Positions 26,426 to 36,876 are shown, counted from the first letter of the stretch. The stretch: 64,000 nt of DNA from G963677325 sp963810555 (GCA_963810555.1 CAWENX010000007.1:636528-700527); one strand, 5' to 3'. Translations and numbers: made by a program. The notes: generated by a model from the sequence alone, not told the origin.

Positions 26426-27154
26426 ATGGCAGAAACAATTATTGATATACAAAATGTTGTCAAATCCTACCAACCCGGGACGCCTGTCTTGCGCAATGTT
26501 TCGCTGACAATATCCAAAGGTGCATTTGTTACCATTATTGGTCCCAGTGGAAGCGGTAAAACAACTTTGTTGCGACTCATTAACGGAATGACCTGTTTTG
26601 ATTCCGGGCGCATTGCAGTCATGAACAAGGATATAGCAAACTGGAACAAAATTCAACTTCGGCGAAGTATTGGGTATGTCATTCAGCAGGGAGGACTTTT
26701 CCCTCACTTAACGGTTCGACAAAATATAGCGTTTGTTTTAAGCATTTCGGGTATTCCCATTCAGATTATCGAGGATAGGGTGAGCAATTTAGCAGACATG
26801 ATGAACTTCGATGATCAGCAATTGAATTCATTTCCTTCTGCTTTGAGCGGTGGTCAGCAGCAACGGGTTGGCGTTGCCAGGGCTTTGGCTTCACAACCCG
26901 AAATAGTACTGATGGACGAACCGCTTGGCGCTCTCGATAACATTACCCGCCGAAAACTACAGATGGAGTTAAAAGAGATGCACCAAAAACTGGGAATTAC
27001 CTTTGTCATGGTCACCCACGATTTGCGTGAAGCATTTGCACTGGGGACACAGGTCGTCATTTTGAACGAAGGCGGGATTGAGCAATTTGATACTCCTGAA
27101 ATGATTCAGAAACAACCTGCCAATGAATGGCTGAAAAACTTCATCACGATGTAA
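26426..27154 (+). CDS. egtV: EgtV-like ABC transporter ATPase
   Basis: 242 residues. Walker A GPSGSGKTT (39-47), Q-loop in GYVIQQGGLFP, signature LSGGQQQRVGVARAL, Walker B EIVLMDEPLGALD and switch His in VTHDLREA. It belongs to the OpuCA/ProV group but has no C-terminal CBS pair, as in the shorter EgtV-type subunits. It starts 4 bases after egtU, so both make one transporter. After it no terminator is seen; IS debris begins about 110 bases on. Confidence 0.9.
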   Translation: MAETIIDIQNVVKSYQPGTPVLRNVSLTISKGAFVTIIGPSGSGKTTLLRLINGMTCFDSGRIAVMNKDIANWNKIQLRRSIGYVIQQGGLFPHLTVRQNIAFVLSISGIPIQIIEDRVSNLADMMNFDDQQLNSFPSALSGGQQQRVGVARALASQPEIVLMDEPLGALDNITRRKLQMELKEMHQKLGITFVMVTHDLREAFALGTQVVILNEGGIEQFDTPEMIQKQPANEWLKNFITM

Positions 27155-27265
27155 TATGGAAAAAAGACTGTAATTATGAAATATGAAACAATGACAACGA
27201 TCACATTAAAGATACCCCTAAAAATAGGACAGCAGTATTAATTTGATTTATTAACATTGTTGTCT

Positions 27266-27422
27266 ATGAAAAGCAGGAGAAAATTTACAGCAGAATTTAA
27301 GGCAAAAGTTGCCATTGAAGCGTTGAAGGAACAGGAAAGTATTGTTTAACTATCGAAACGATACGGTCTTCACCCCAATCAGATCACCAACTGGAAAAAG
27401 GAATTCCTCTCCAAAACAGGTT
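27266..27422 (+). pseudogene. IS3-family orfA remnant
   Basis: Reads MKSRRKFTAEFKAKVAIEAL, KEQESIV, a TAA, then LSKRYGLHPNQITNWKKEFL and is cut off after KTGS. This is the helix-turn-helix half of an IS3-family transposase. The TAA lies where related proteins have a Gln or Glu codon. It is joined directly to IS21 debris. Confidence 0.8.
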
Positions 27423-27430
27423 CCCTTATA

Positions 27431-27676
27431 GTGGTTGATTTTGGACTGTTCCGTCTGGAACAACAGCAACAGTTTGACCTGATTAAACTGATCGAAGAAC
27501 GACATGGGAAAGCATCAACGATCATTGCAAGCCGGTTACCGGTAGCTAATTGGTATGATATATTCGGTGAAGAAATCATTGCCGATTCGATTCTGGACAG
27601 ACTTGTCCACTCTTCTCACAGAATTGAATTTAAAGGTGAAAGTTTAAGAAAAAACGGTAAAATTGTCAGTCCATAG
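27431..27676 (+). pseudogene. IS21 istB remnant, C-terminal third
   Basis: About 80 residues: VVDFGLFRLEQQQQFDLIK, IEERHGKASTIIASRLPVA, WYDIFGEEIIADSILDRL and GESLRK. It aligns with the end of the other istB copy (27850-28584) but is in the opposite orientation and clearly diverged, so it comes from a different element. Confidence 0.85.
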
Positions 27677-27849
27677 ACTTAGTTGAACCAACAAACTCGA
27701 GGGGGTCCTGACTTGTGACGCTTATGGCATTTTATCATTTCAAGATTTTTATATGCTTGATAATGTGAAAATTCCGGAGTATATTGAACTACTATTCCGG
27801 TGCAAATTGAACCAAATGTTAAAAGATGGATTTGCAAGACGAAGATGGA

Positions 27850-28584
27850 TTAAATTTTAATATTTCTCTTTCTCAGTGATTCTCCTTTTAAATCGAAGCG
27901 ATGAGCGTTGCCTGACAATCTGTCCATAATTACATCGGCGATTGTTGATTCTCCAATGTAATCGTACCAATTACCAACAGGTAATTGTGAGGTAATAATC
28001 ATTGATTTTTTACCATATCGGTCTTCCAGGATTTGGAGTATTGCAAGTCTTGAGTTAGCATCCAACGGATGTAACCCAAAATCATCAAGTATCAGCAAAT
28101 GTGTTTTTTCTATCTGAGTCAGGAACTTGAGCAAAGTACCCTCTAACTTACATAAAGTAATCTTTTCCAGAAACTTGCTCATTGAAAAGTATAAGGTTTT
28201 GTATCCAAAGGCACAGGCTTGCCGACCTATAGCACAAGCGATATAGCTTTTCCCACAACCGGTAGCACCCGTAATAAGGATATTCTCGGCCCGTTTAACA
28301 AAACCGCAATCGGATATGGCAGCAATGGTCTCTTTGCTTAAATTTCGATCTGAAGTACAATGCACTTGTTCCAATATTGCATCATATCGGAGTTTGCTGA
28401 GTTTAAGATACATTTGGGTACGATTGTGCAAACGTGACTGTATCTCGGCCTCTGAGAGTTGTGCCATAAAATGATGGATTCCGGGTTGTTCTTGTTGTGG
28501 CATTGAAAGAATCCTTTAATAGGACTGAAGCATTCCGTTTAGTTTAAGTTATTGTAACTCATAAATCATGTTTTCTGTGCTCAT
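27850..28584 (-). pseudogene. IS21-family istB, two nonsense codons near start
   Basis: The open part (217 residues from 28503) has ATPase motifs ITGATGCGKSYIACAI and HLLILDDFGLHPLD and the family end GESLRKR. The family N-terminus lies upstream in the same frame from ATG 28584 but is cut by TAA codons after IYELQ and after MLQSY. IstB helps the IstA transposase choose targets; istA is absent. Internal reinitiation at 28503 is possible but would lack the N-terminal helical region. Confidence 0.88.
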
Positions 28585-28697
28585 GATGATTTAATTAATT
28601 GATTAATAATATAATAAAAGCATTTATTAATTGTAGTATGTATCTTTTCCCCCTTAGGTTTTCGTGTTCGGGAATATAAGCGGTCTCTGGTATTTGC

Positions 28698-29427
28698 TCA
28701 ATTACCCGGTACGCTTCTGAGATATTTGACATTTTCCCTGTAAAGTTCACTTTGCGAAAGGATACGAATCTCTCGTGTTATAACAAGGAGGTTCTGTCGC
28801 AAACTATCAATCTCCCGGATAAGGGCCATTAAAGACAATTTCCCGCTTTCCTGCTTCATTTCAACTGAACCCAGCCAGAGCATAAAACGCTTAGACCAGC
28901 GACTTTGTGGGTTACTGAATGTTTCCGGGATCTGTATGCCAGAAAGTACAGAAATGACTTTATCCTGTTTTTATACCTCACCTGATCTCTTGTCAGGGTA
29001 TGCCGTATACTGCAAAAGAGCCCGGTCTTCAAGCGTTTTTTTCAGAAGGGACAAAAATCGCTTTTAGTTCTCCACCCCTTAGTGATCTGGCAATCTTTCT
29101 GCTGTCCCGCTTATCCTCTTTTTGCACTCTTTCTTTATTTGTCGTGGGTATATCCGAAGGATTGACCACTATTGAATTTATACCTAAAGATAATAATTCA
29201 TTGTGTATCCAATACCCGCAAAACCCCGCTTCATATGCTGAATAGTAATTCCCTCCAGGAAAATTCTTTTTCAGGTAATTGTATAATGCTCTTGGATCAT
29301 GTGGTTGTGAAGATGTTTTATGTATAAGATTCTCTGTCATTACTGTAACCTTCCAACTCTTCAAATGTGCATCAAAACCAACAAAAATCTTTTGATCTTT
29401 AAAATCCAAATTATTAACTTGTACCAT
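28698..29427 (-). pseudogene. IS110-family transposase, broken and truncated
   Basis: The first 132 residues from 29427 are intact: FVGFDAHLKSWKVTVMTE (start of the DEDD RuvC-like domain), YYSAYEAGFCGYWIHNEL, VVNPSDIPTTNKE and DKRDSRKIARSLRGGEL. After a frameshift near 29030, further pieces follow, including WLGSVEMKQESGKLSLM and NVKYLRSVPG, where the similarity stops before the C-terminal Ser-containing domain. Confidence 0.88.
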
Positions 29428-30183
29428 GAGTTTCAGTGTTTTATTTAAATATTTTATCCTTAGTTAAATTTAAATAGAAATCCTGAAACTTACTTTTTTA
29501 CAAACATATGGACTACTTAACTCTAATGTAACTTGAATTAAAAGTAGTTCACTTATTCCCTCAGCAGAATGTGATTGCAACACATATTTTTCCCTTATTC
29601 CCTCATTAATAATGGAATAAGGGTCTTTTAACGGGACGATTGAATTCTATTGAGGGAATAAGGTTATGTTATTCTCGTGCAGGCCCGCCCGGATGAATCC
29701 GCCCCGTCCGACTGGTCGTCCGGGCGGATTGGACGCGCTGTTTCGGATAGATACCATGTGATTATTTTGCTATTATTGCTGATTTGCCGCTTTCCGTTAA
29801 CCTTAAAACAACCTGGTGAAATTGGCTTAAGCCGATCCGTAGGTTCCGCCAGCAGTCGGACAAGTGTCAGACAAGTCTGCCTTCATAATTTTTCTCTTCA
29901 ACACATCAAAACATCATCACATCTTTTTCCTCCGTTTCCTACAAATCCTACAAATCCTATATCCTATTTTACAGAAACCACAAATTATCCTTCCCAAAAT
30001 CAGGTATTCTATTCACTTCAAAGTGAGGGAATATTTCGTCAACCATTTCAGGGTATTTAATGGTAAAGGCTGAATTCTGCCGGCTTAATGAATTCCAATA
30101 AGGCATACGTATACCAAGGCAAAATTAAAAGTGATGGATTAATTTTATCTGCGAAAAGTTATGTTGGCTTTTATAAAGATCAG
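29428..30183. other. Gene-free stretch with inverted repeats
   Basis: CCCTTATTCC and GGAATAAGGG (29592-29623), followed by TCTTTT, make a terminator-like hairpin. Around 29683-29738 is a GC-rich imperfect palindrome with AATCCGCCC and GGGCGGATT arms; a related CCGCCCGGATGGCC segment lies near 59978. An open frame across 29677-30060 has no protein-like features. Confidence 0.45.
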
Positions 30184-30525
30184 TCAGTCTTTTTGATCAA
30201 CAACTTCATCATAAAATGTTCCGTAATAATAATAACTCAACGTTGAAAGAAGCAATGGAATTCCTGTAGCAATATATAAAATTGATCCATTCTCAAGCCT
30301 CAAAATTCCTGATACCCTGAGCAAAAAACCAGTAATGAAAATAACTGTTATCAGGATATCGCTTTTAACGTCGAAAGATGAGAATGAATGTGGTTTATCA
30401 TTTTTTAAACTGATGATTAAATGTCTACGTCTTACCAAAATTTTAAAAACAATAAAAGGTTTAACAATTATTGACCAGAAGGTGCAAAGTGTGTGCGAAA
30501 GGAAAACTATGATAACCTTTTTCAT
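30184..30525 (-). CDS. Membrane protein, diverged paralogue of the 8260 gene
   Basis: 113 residues with about three membrane segments. KNDKPHSFSSFDVKSDIL and PLLLSTLSYYYYGTFYDE align with the second half of the 8260-8727 protein. The first two membrane segments of that relative have no clear equivalent, so this copy is shorter, either truncated or started late. It follows the BaeRF3 gene on the same strand with a 29-base gap. Function unknown. Confidence 0.6.
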   Translation of the reverse strand: MKKVIIVFLSHTLCTFWSIIVKPFIVFKILVRRRHLIISLKNDKPHSFSSFDVKSDILITVIFITGFLLRVSGILRLENGSILYIATGIPLLLSTLSYYYYGTFYDEVVDQKD

Positions 30526-30554
30526 CAGATTGCCAGTACCTCTTTGTGAGTCTG

Positions 30555-31631
30555 CTAATAACGGACTTTTAAAGCAATGTCTCCTAAAGATTTTAGTTCT
30601 TCTTGATCTGTAAATATTGCACGACCTTTTTTAGAAATTACTTCCCAGGCAATTTCACTTGTTATATCATCTATTGCTCCCGGTAATGTGACATCATTTA
30701 CTAATTCGAATGAAAACTCTCCTGTCATTCTTACCGCCTGATGAAAATCGTGGTGAGCAATTAATAAATCTCCCCGACCCTCTTTAGCTGCAAGAAATAT
30801 GTCTGATAAATTTGTGATAACCTTACCTTTCCCAACAGCTTCCTGCATTTCATTGATGGCCTCAGTTCTGCGTTGTTTTTGCATCATATAAACTATTGGC
30901 CATGCATCAGAGACAATAGTTTGATTTGCTGTATCGTTGTAGTTTATTCTGGCACGTCCAAGATAAATAGAATAATTTTCTGCAACCTGCATCAAACGGC
31001 TGTAATTGTCTTCCGTGCAAATCACAACCCCTTTCATCCCTGTTTTATTGTAAACTTTCACTACCGCTTTATCAATTTGATTAAAAAACTCGCGGACCAT
31101 ATTATCAACCTGCTTACCATCACTTAATTTATCAAGATCAGTTAAAAAATGAGGGTTTTTAGCAAAAGGAAAATCGTCATTTTGTATTTCGCCGGCAATA
31201 GAATCGTTAATGGCATGAAACAACCGAATACCAGATTGAGACAATAAAAGGATCAAATACTCTTCAGTCCTGTTAAAGACTTTAATTAGCGGTTTGACGG
31301 CAAAACTTTCTGCTACATGAACAGTATCCTGCATAGTTGGCCACGATGACCTTATTATTTCTTTTGTCGAATTTGAAAGAAATATATGTAAACTATCTAA
31401 ATTATAGTGAGCATCTATTTCGTCTGCCAGCTTATCAATTTTTTCTAACAAATCATGAATATTACTTTTGCCAAATTCATTGATAACCCGCTCCCTGGCC
31501 TCTTTCAATAGATTTTTAAGAACAATTACATCTTGTATGTTATCAGGAGATGTTCTGTGTGTATTCATTGAGATGGTAATACACGGGATGCTTCTTTCAG
31601 AAGCAAGTCTTTCTAATTTATCTTTTTGCAT
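30555..31631 (-). CDS. Bacterial archaeo-eukaryotic release factor family 3 protein (BaeRF3)
   Basis: 358 residues with the BaeRF3 pattern: SIPCITISMNTHRT near the start, LHIFLSNSTKEIIRSSWP, a central VKPLIKVFNRTEEYLILLLS, FFNQIDKAVVKVYNKTG and a C-terminal LIAHHDFHQAVRM region. The fold is shared with eRF1 and Pelota middle/C domains. BaeRF proteins are predicted to act on ribosomes or RNA, but no function is proven. The gene is intact, unlike most of the next 22 kb. Confidence 0.8.
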   Translation of the reverse strand: MQKDKLERLASERSIPCITISMNTHRTSPDNIQDVIVLKNLLKEARERVINEFGKSNIHDLLEKIDKLADEIDAHYNLDSLHIFLSNSTKEIIRSSWPTMQDTVHVAESFAVKPLIKVFNRTEEYLILLLSQSGIRLFHAINDSIAGEIQNDDFPFAKNPHFLTDLDKLSDGKQVDNMVREFFNQIDKAVVKVYNKTGMKGVVICTEDNYSRLMQVAENYSIYLGRARINYNDTANQTIVSDAWPIVYMMQKQRRTEAINEMQEAVGKGKVITNLSDIFLAAKEGRGDLLIAHHDFHQAVRMTGEFSFELVNDVTLPGAIDDITSEIAWEVISKKGRAIFTDQEELKSLGDIALKVRY

Positions 31632-31685
31632 TTTTGTAATTTTATAATTTCCTATGGTGATACTTGGTGTGAGGTTCGCATCGGT

Positions 31686-31812
31686 TCATTTAGAAGAATC
31701 ATCTTTCCTGATCTTTCGTTCTGCCTCGAACCAGTCCTGATCTGCCTTGCCTTCACGGCGGCCTCGCTGCTCGTACAGTTCATAAGCACCTTTGGCGATT
31801 TGTGGTTTTAAA
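31686..31812 (-). pseudogene. DUF2934 piece without start codon
   Basis: The frame reads LKPQIAKGAYELYEQRGRRE and GKADQDWFEAERKI before TGA at 31686. This is the short DUF2934 motif. No ATG, GTG or TTG start is seen; the frame runs into the end of the P-type ATPase gene. It is the last piece of the island. Confidence 0.6.
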
Positions 31813-34294
31813 TCGAAGGTGTTCCGGTTTTGACCGGATCGAAAATCCGGTAAGCAAGCAGTTTTATACGGTCATTAATCAGGGCCCAAATAAGTGCATA
31901 TCCCCAAACAAAGCCTGCCCAACCCCAACCAAGCGGAGTCATAAATAGTCCATAAACAGCTATCAAAGTCGCTACGATTTGTGTGCCGAGCACGGCCATC
32001 CATAAAATTTTTGCTGGTCGTATTGACCAGAACGGACCGCGTGTTCGTGTAAGAAAAATCGTCAGGTGTCCTGCAACAGACAACTTCAAATACATCAGCG
32101 TCTGTATATGTGCATGATCAAGGTGAAAAACTCGCTCGACCAAGATAAAACAGACCAAATGCAGCGACAGACTCCGATAATTCCCAGCACTGTGGAAATC
32201 CCCAGCACCATGCGCATATTCCAGGCTTCAGGCTTGATCCTTATAATGAACATTGTCATAAGCAATGGACAGGATGGCGCCATCGTTCAGCAACGCCAGC
32301 ATCACAATCATCACTGCGGTCACAGGATAAAAATTAAATACCAGAATCGCAAGCGTCATAAACAACAGCACGCGCAGTGTTTCGGCAATGCGGTAAATCG
32401 CGTAGCTGTTCATCCGCTGGAAAATTTGGCGACTTTCTTTTATGGCATCAATAATCACCGATAAACCAGGAGTCATCAGTACGATGGCTGCTGCTGCCCG
32501 TGCCGCATCTGTGGCGCCTGAAACGGCAATGCCACAGTCGGCTTTCTTCAGCGCAGGGGCATCATTCACCCCATCGCCAGTCATACCTACAATGTGTCCA
32601 AGTTTTTGCAAAACATCCACAATGTGAAACTTATGTTCAGGGAATACCTGCGCGAAACCGTCGGCATTCTCAATAGACTTCAGTTACCGCTTTTGTTTCT
32701 TTTTTCTTTGAATCACCCAGGCTGCTGGCATCAAGGATATTTGTGCCCATATCTAATTTTTTGGCAGTTTCCTTGGCAATGGCCAGCGCATCACCGGTAA
32801 CCATCTTTATCTTCACACCCATGGCAAGTGCGGTTGCAATGGTTGCTTTTGCATCCTTGCGTGGCGGATCAAATAAGGGTAACACGCCAATAAACTGCCA
32901 TTTACCATCACCTTCAGCCCTGTGCTACACCCAACGAACGAAAACCACGTGCCGCGAATTCATTGACCGCTTTATCAACTTCAGATTTGACCTTCCCTGC
33001 ATTTGCTGACAATTCCAAAATCACTTGTGGAGCGCCTTTGGTCACTTTGAACTCTTTTCCGTCCTTGCCCTTGACTGTGGCCTCGGTGCGTTTATGTACC
33101 GGGTCGAATGGCTGAAAATGTACAATTTTATAATTTTTTAGGGAATCTTTGTCTTTCAGTCCAGCCAGAACAGCCAGATCAATGGTGTCATTATTTTCGG
33201 CACGCGAGGCCAAAGCGCCAAAAAGAATAACCTGATCGGCAGGGATATCGTTCACACTGAACGGATCCCCAATGTTAGTTTGTTCTGTGTCAGTGTGCCG
33301 GTTTTGTCAGCACAAAGTACATCAACTCCAGCCAATTCCTCGATGGCCACCAACTTGCTGACAATTGCCTCTTTTCTTGCGAGCAGGCGGGCTCCAACTG
33401 CCATCGTTACTGACAACACAGTTGGCATGGCCACCGGGAATCGCTGCCACAGTAAGTACCAATGCAAATTGTAAGGTAGTGAGGATTTTATCGCCACGAT
33501 AAACAGCGACGGTAATAATTGACTGCCACCAAAACTACCGCCAGAATAATCAGATAATTGCCGATCTTCAATACCGCTTTTTGAAAATGGCTGATGGTGT
33601 GGGCCTCCTGCACCAGTTGTGCGGTTTTGCCAAAGTAGGTGTTTGTACCCGTTGCATAAACCAGCGCTTCAATTTCACCCCTGCGAATGATTGAACCTGA
33701 AAACACCGCCTCTCCTGATTTACGTTCGGCAGGTAAAGATTCTCCTGTTAAGGCGGATTGATCGACTTCAACCGGATCGCCTTCCAGTAAGCGTGCATCA
33801 GCCGGCACAATGTCACCCAAGCGCAAGCGAATGACGTCGCCCGGCACCAATTCTCGCGCGGCTCGGGATTAACCCATTTCCCATCGCGTTTTACCCTTGC
33901 TTTGACCGCCAATTTGGCTTTCAGTGCCTCAATGGCATTGCCGGCCTCATGTTCTTCCCAAAACCCAACAATGGCATTGGCGAGAAGCAAGAACGAGGAT
34001 GATGAAAAAGTCCGGCCAATGACGGGCTACAGCCGACAAAATAACTGCTGCTTCGATCATCCATGGAATTGGGCCCCAGAAATAAGTCAGGAATTTCAGG
34101 AACATATTGGTTTTCTTTTCTTCAATCTCGTTTGGTCCATATTGTGTCAGCCGTTTCTGTGCTTCTGCCTGAGTAAGGCCCTCCAGTGAAGATCCCAGCT
34201 TTGTCATTAATTCCGGCATGGGTAGCGACTTCAAATCTTCTTTTCCATCGGGCTTCGATTCCGGAGCCTTGGGTGGTTTTGTTTGTTGTTTCAT
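31808..34294 (-). pseudogene. Plasma-membrane-type H+-exporting P-type ATPase (P3A), frameshifted
   Basis: About 820 residues when the pieces are joined. Motifs in order: actuator TGES (SALTGESLPAERKSGE), phosphorylation DKTGTLTQNKLTLG, VTKGAPQVILELS, MVTGDALAIAKETAKKLD, hinge MTGDGVNDAPALKKADCGIA and a final membrane domain ending in DRIKLLAYRIF. This is the yeast/plant Pma1 type found in some anaerobes, pumping protons out with ATP. Breaks lie near 33988, 33862, 33513, 33437, 33268, 32925, 32680, 32240 and 32140; most are single inserted bases. No nonsense substitutions are seen. It may be an intact gene read with errors. Confidence 0.88.
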
Positions 34295-34536
34295 GTTTGT
34301 TATTCTCCTTTAAAATTTGAATTTCACGATGGAAATTCTCCAATCTTTTGTGTTGCGAAGTGCAAATGACCTGCTGAATTATAGTCGTCATACCTTTTAC
34401 CTGGCAAAATGATATTATAAACAACAGTAATTGTTCCCTGAAAATGTTAATACACATAAATATTAAGAAAAGCTATCGAACCTATGATGCGCAATACTAT
34501 GGTTGATTAGATCATGCAAAATCTGTCCGGTATCTT

Positions 34537-34899
34537 TCAACGACCTTCGAGCCAGTCATGCGCTTCATTACTCTTATCTTGATCAAAGTAGCGGATTTTA
34601 GCAGTAGTGAAAGGCTTGCAAAATGCGGCCATGCCTTGCTCCCACTTCGTTTCGCCGACCATGGCGATACGTTCAATGTCGCTGAAGTGCTTTACATCGA
34701 ACTTGATATCCTCCCATAGTGCGCCGGCAGTCCAGCCGCGGAAATCATGCATTACAATCAACATTCGGATTTTGCCATACTTTGTGACCAGTCTCTCCAC
34801 TTCAGGGACAAAATGTGCGTAGTCCTCCTTGTCGAGCTTGCCGCTCAGTTTAACTTCCAGCAATTTGCCTTCATTCTTTTCATTTAATTTTACCGCCAT
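34537..34899 (-). CDS. SpoIIAA-like (STAS/SEC14 fold) protein
   Basis: 120 residues, intact. GKLLEVKLSGKLDKEDYAHF, RMLIVMHDFRGWTAGALWED, HFSDIERIAMVGETKWEQGM and YFDQDKSNEAHDWL match the SpoIIAA-like family, small STAS-fold proteins of unknown function often seen near energy or membrane genes. Lies between the aldolase and the P-type ATPase on the same strand. Confidence 0.85.
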   Translation of the reverse strand: MAVKLNEKNEGKLLEVKLSGKLDKEDYAHFVPEVERLVTKYGKIRMLIVMHDFRGWTAGALWEDIKFDVKHFSDIERIAMVGETKWEQGMAAFCKPFTTAKIRYFDQDKSNEAHDWLEGR

Positions 34900-35029
34900 A
34901 ATTGTTTCTCTTTTTTTGTTTCAAATTACACTATCGTTCTCTTTAGCTACAATTGCGAGCATCCCCATCTTTGGTGATCTTGCTATTCATTTTAAATCCT
35001 TTTTAGTTGAAACATACATCGCGTCCTGC

Positions 35030-36054
35030 TCATGTCATTTCCATCGCGGCATTATATTCGCCACGGCGCGCAGCCCGGTTGCATTTTGCCCGATGATACA
35101 GAGCTTGCTGTGCTGCTGACACATTGCTTCCTTGCCTTGCCAAATTTCCAAAGCAGGTTGCTGGATGGCCCGGGCAAATGAAAATGCCAACGCCCAGGGC
35201 AGTTGCGACTTGAACCTGAACATTCATAGCATTCAAACGGGCCGAAGCCAGTTCAGCCGGATTGGCCGCCTGACAAAAACGCAATCCCCGGAACAGCAGC
35301 TGGAACGGCTCGCAAGAGACACCTCACAGTGGCGTCGGCCACTTCGTCCACCGATTCTTGCTTAGGGCAGGCTAATCCCGGAAGCACCATATTGGGTTTC
35401 AGGATCATACCTTCCATCATCACTCCTTGTGTGTAAAGCTGGTTGAAAACCGTTCGCAAGACTTCCTCTGTTACTTCAAAGCACCGCTCCAGCGTATGAT
35501 CGCCATCCATAAGCACTTCAGGCTCGACGACGGGAACCAGTCCGGCTTCCTGGCACAGAGCGGCATAACGGGCCAATGCATGTGCGTTTGCCTCGATGCA
35601 AGCCACGGCTGGGAATGCCATCATCTATGGTAATCACTGCACGCCATTTGGCAAAACGCAAGCCCATCTGAAAATATTCTTTGAGGCGTTCACGCAATCC
35701 GTCCAGACCTTCGGTTATTTTCTCTCCGGGATGACCTGCCATAAGCTTTGCACCGGTATCAACTTTAATGCCGGGAATGATTCCGGCATCGATGATGGCT
35801 TTAATAAAGGGAGTGCCATCTTTCTTCTGCTGACGGATCGTCTCATCATAGAGGATCGCGCCACTAATGCACTCACCGAGACCGGGAGTGGTCACGATCA
35901 TTTCCCGGTAGGCGCGCCGGGTCTCCTCGTTCTGGGGAATCCCCAACGCGGCAAATCGTTTGTTGCAGGTTGGATTACTTTCATCCATCGCCAGCAGTCC
36001 TTTGTCGCCGGCGACCAATGCTTTTGCTATGTCTACAATATCTTGTGAATTCAT
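35030..36054 (-). pseudogene. Class I fructose-bisphosphate aldolase, frameshifted
   Basis: Joined pieces give about 341 residues, the normal length. Motifs: GLLAMDESNPTCNKRFAALG, ISGAILYDETIRQ, GLVPVVEPEVLMDGDHTLE and MILKPNMVLPG with the Schiff-base Lys. Cleaves fructose-1,6-bisphosphate to DHAP and GAP or works in reverse. Breaks near 35610, 35270 and 35217 are single-base insertions and one near 35130 is a deletion. Upstream neighbour in the unit is a 60-residue membrane protein. Confidence 0.9.
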
Positions 36055-36081
36055 CTTTAATTATTTTTTGGTTGTAAATGT

Positions 36082-36264
36082 TTATGGGGTTCTATTATTT
36101 TCAGATGGCTGCTTCATTTGCTTGTGAGGTGCAAATGCAAAGTCAACACTCATAATGTAATATATGATACCGACAAACATCAAAAACAGGAAAACCCAAA
36201 AAAGCCAACTGCGATGTATACCTTTCCAGTAGGGACGATGGTGATTATGTTGATTTTCAATCAT
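36082..36264 (-). CDS. Small single-pass membrane protein
   Basis: 60 residues: a His-rich hydrophilic start (MIENQHNHHRPYWKG), one strong membrane helix (WLFWVFLFLMFVGIIYYI) and a polar tail. Resembles small proteins often annotated only as hypothetical near transport genes. Function unknown. It is intact and tucked between rpiB and the aldolase with short gaps, so it is probably a true part of the unit. Confidence 0.6.
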   Translation of the reverse strand: MIENQHNHHRPYWKGIHRSWLFWVFLFLMFVGIIYYIMSVDFAFAPHKQMKQPSENNRTP

Positions 36265-36302
36265 TGGTTTTTCCTTTTAATTTTCCTTTGTTAATCTATC
36301 TT

Positions 36303-36750
36303 TTAATTTTTCAATATCGCCACTTTCTCAAGACGGCGAGTGAACCGTTCTTCGCCTGTGAAATCAGCATTCAAAAATGTCCGGACTAAATCCCAGGCCA
36401 AGGCATATCCGGTGACATGGCCGCCTAAGCACATGACATTCATGTTGTCATCCTCTACCCCCTGATGTGCAGAGAAGGAATCCGTTATTAATGCCGCACG
36501 CACACCACGCACCTTATTGGCTGCAACGCAAGCCCCTACACCGCTGCCACAGATGGCCAGCCCCCGGGCGACATCACCTTTCGCCACGGTCATTGCCATA
36601 GGCACTACAAAATCAGGGAAGTCATCCCCAACAACCAACTCATAGTCACCAAAGTCTTTTACCTCATAACCGGCGAGCTTTGAGAGCCACTGTCAGTTTT
36701 ACTTTCAACTCAAACCCACCATGATCTGCAGCTATACCAATGTTCATCAT
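36303..36750 (-). pseudogene. rpiB: Ribose-5-phosphate isomerase B / LacAB family, one frameshift
   Basis: Starts MMNIGIAADHGGFELKVKL, shifts near 36680 by one inserted C in a CGCCGG run, and continues VVGDDFPDFVVP, LAICGSGVGACVAANKV, GVRAALITDSFSAHQGVEDD and NVMCLGG. About 148 residues, the RpiB length, with the phosphate-binding and active-site segments of the family. Interconverts ribose-5-P and ribulose-5-P, the step after Gnd. Confidence 0.88.
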
Positions 36751-36788
36751 TTCTCCACTTAAGTCTTAGTGATTTCTCTTTCTACGTT

Positions 36789-36870
36789 CTAGTCCGGACT
36801 CCACTTCCAGTCCTGAATTTCCGGCATGTCCTGGCCGTACCTGTCGATGTAATGCTTGTGATCAATTTTG
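36789..36870 (-). pseudogene. Extra phosphoketolase C-terminal tail
   Basis: The frame HYIDRYGQDMPEIQDWKWSP, closed by TAG, is a second copy of the very end of phosphoketolase (QYIDKHGEDMPEIRNWKW at about 38240-38300). Nothing else of that gene precedes it; the DUF2254 gene does. It looks like the scar of a duplication or recombination. Confidence 0.75.
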
Positions 36871-36876
36871 CAAGAC

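Noticed and set aside
27266..28584. Reassignment of TAA to glutamine
   Set aside because: Three TAA codons fall at likely Gln sites in IS genes, but conserved genes such as rpsO and pnp end in TAA at the normal place, so TAA is a stop here.
29677..30060. Open frame of 127 codons
   Set aside because: Runs through a GC-rich palindrome and AT-rich DNA with a sharp composition change; no homology that I can recognise.
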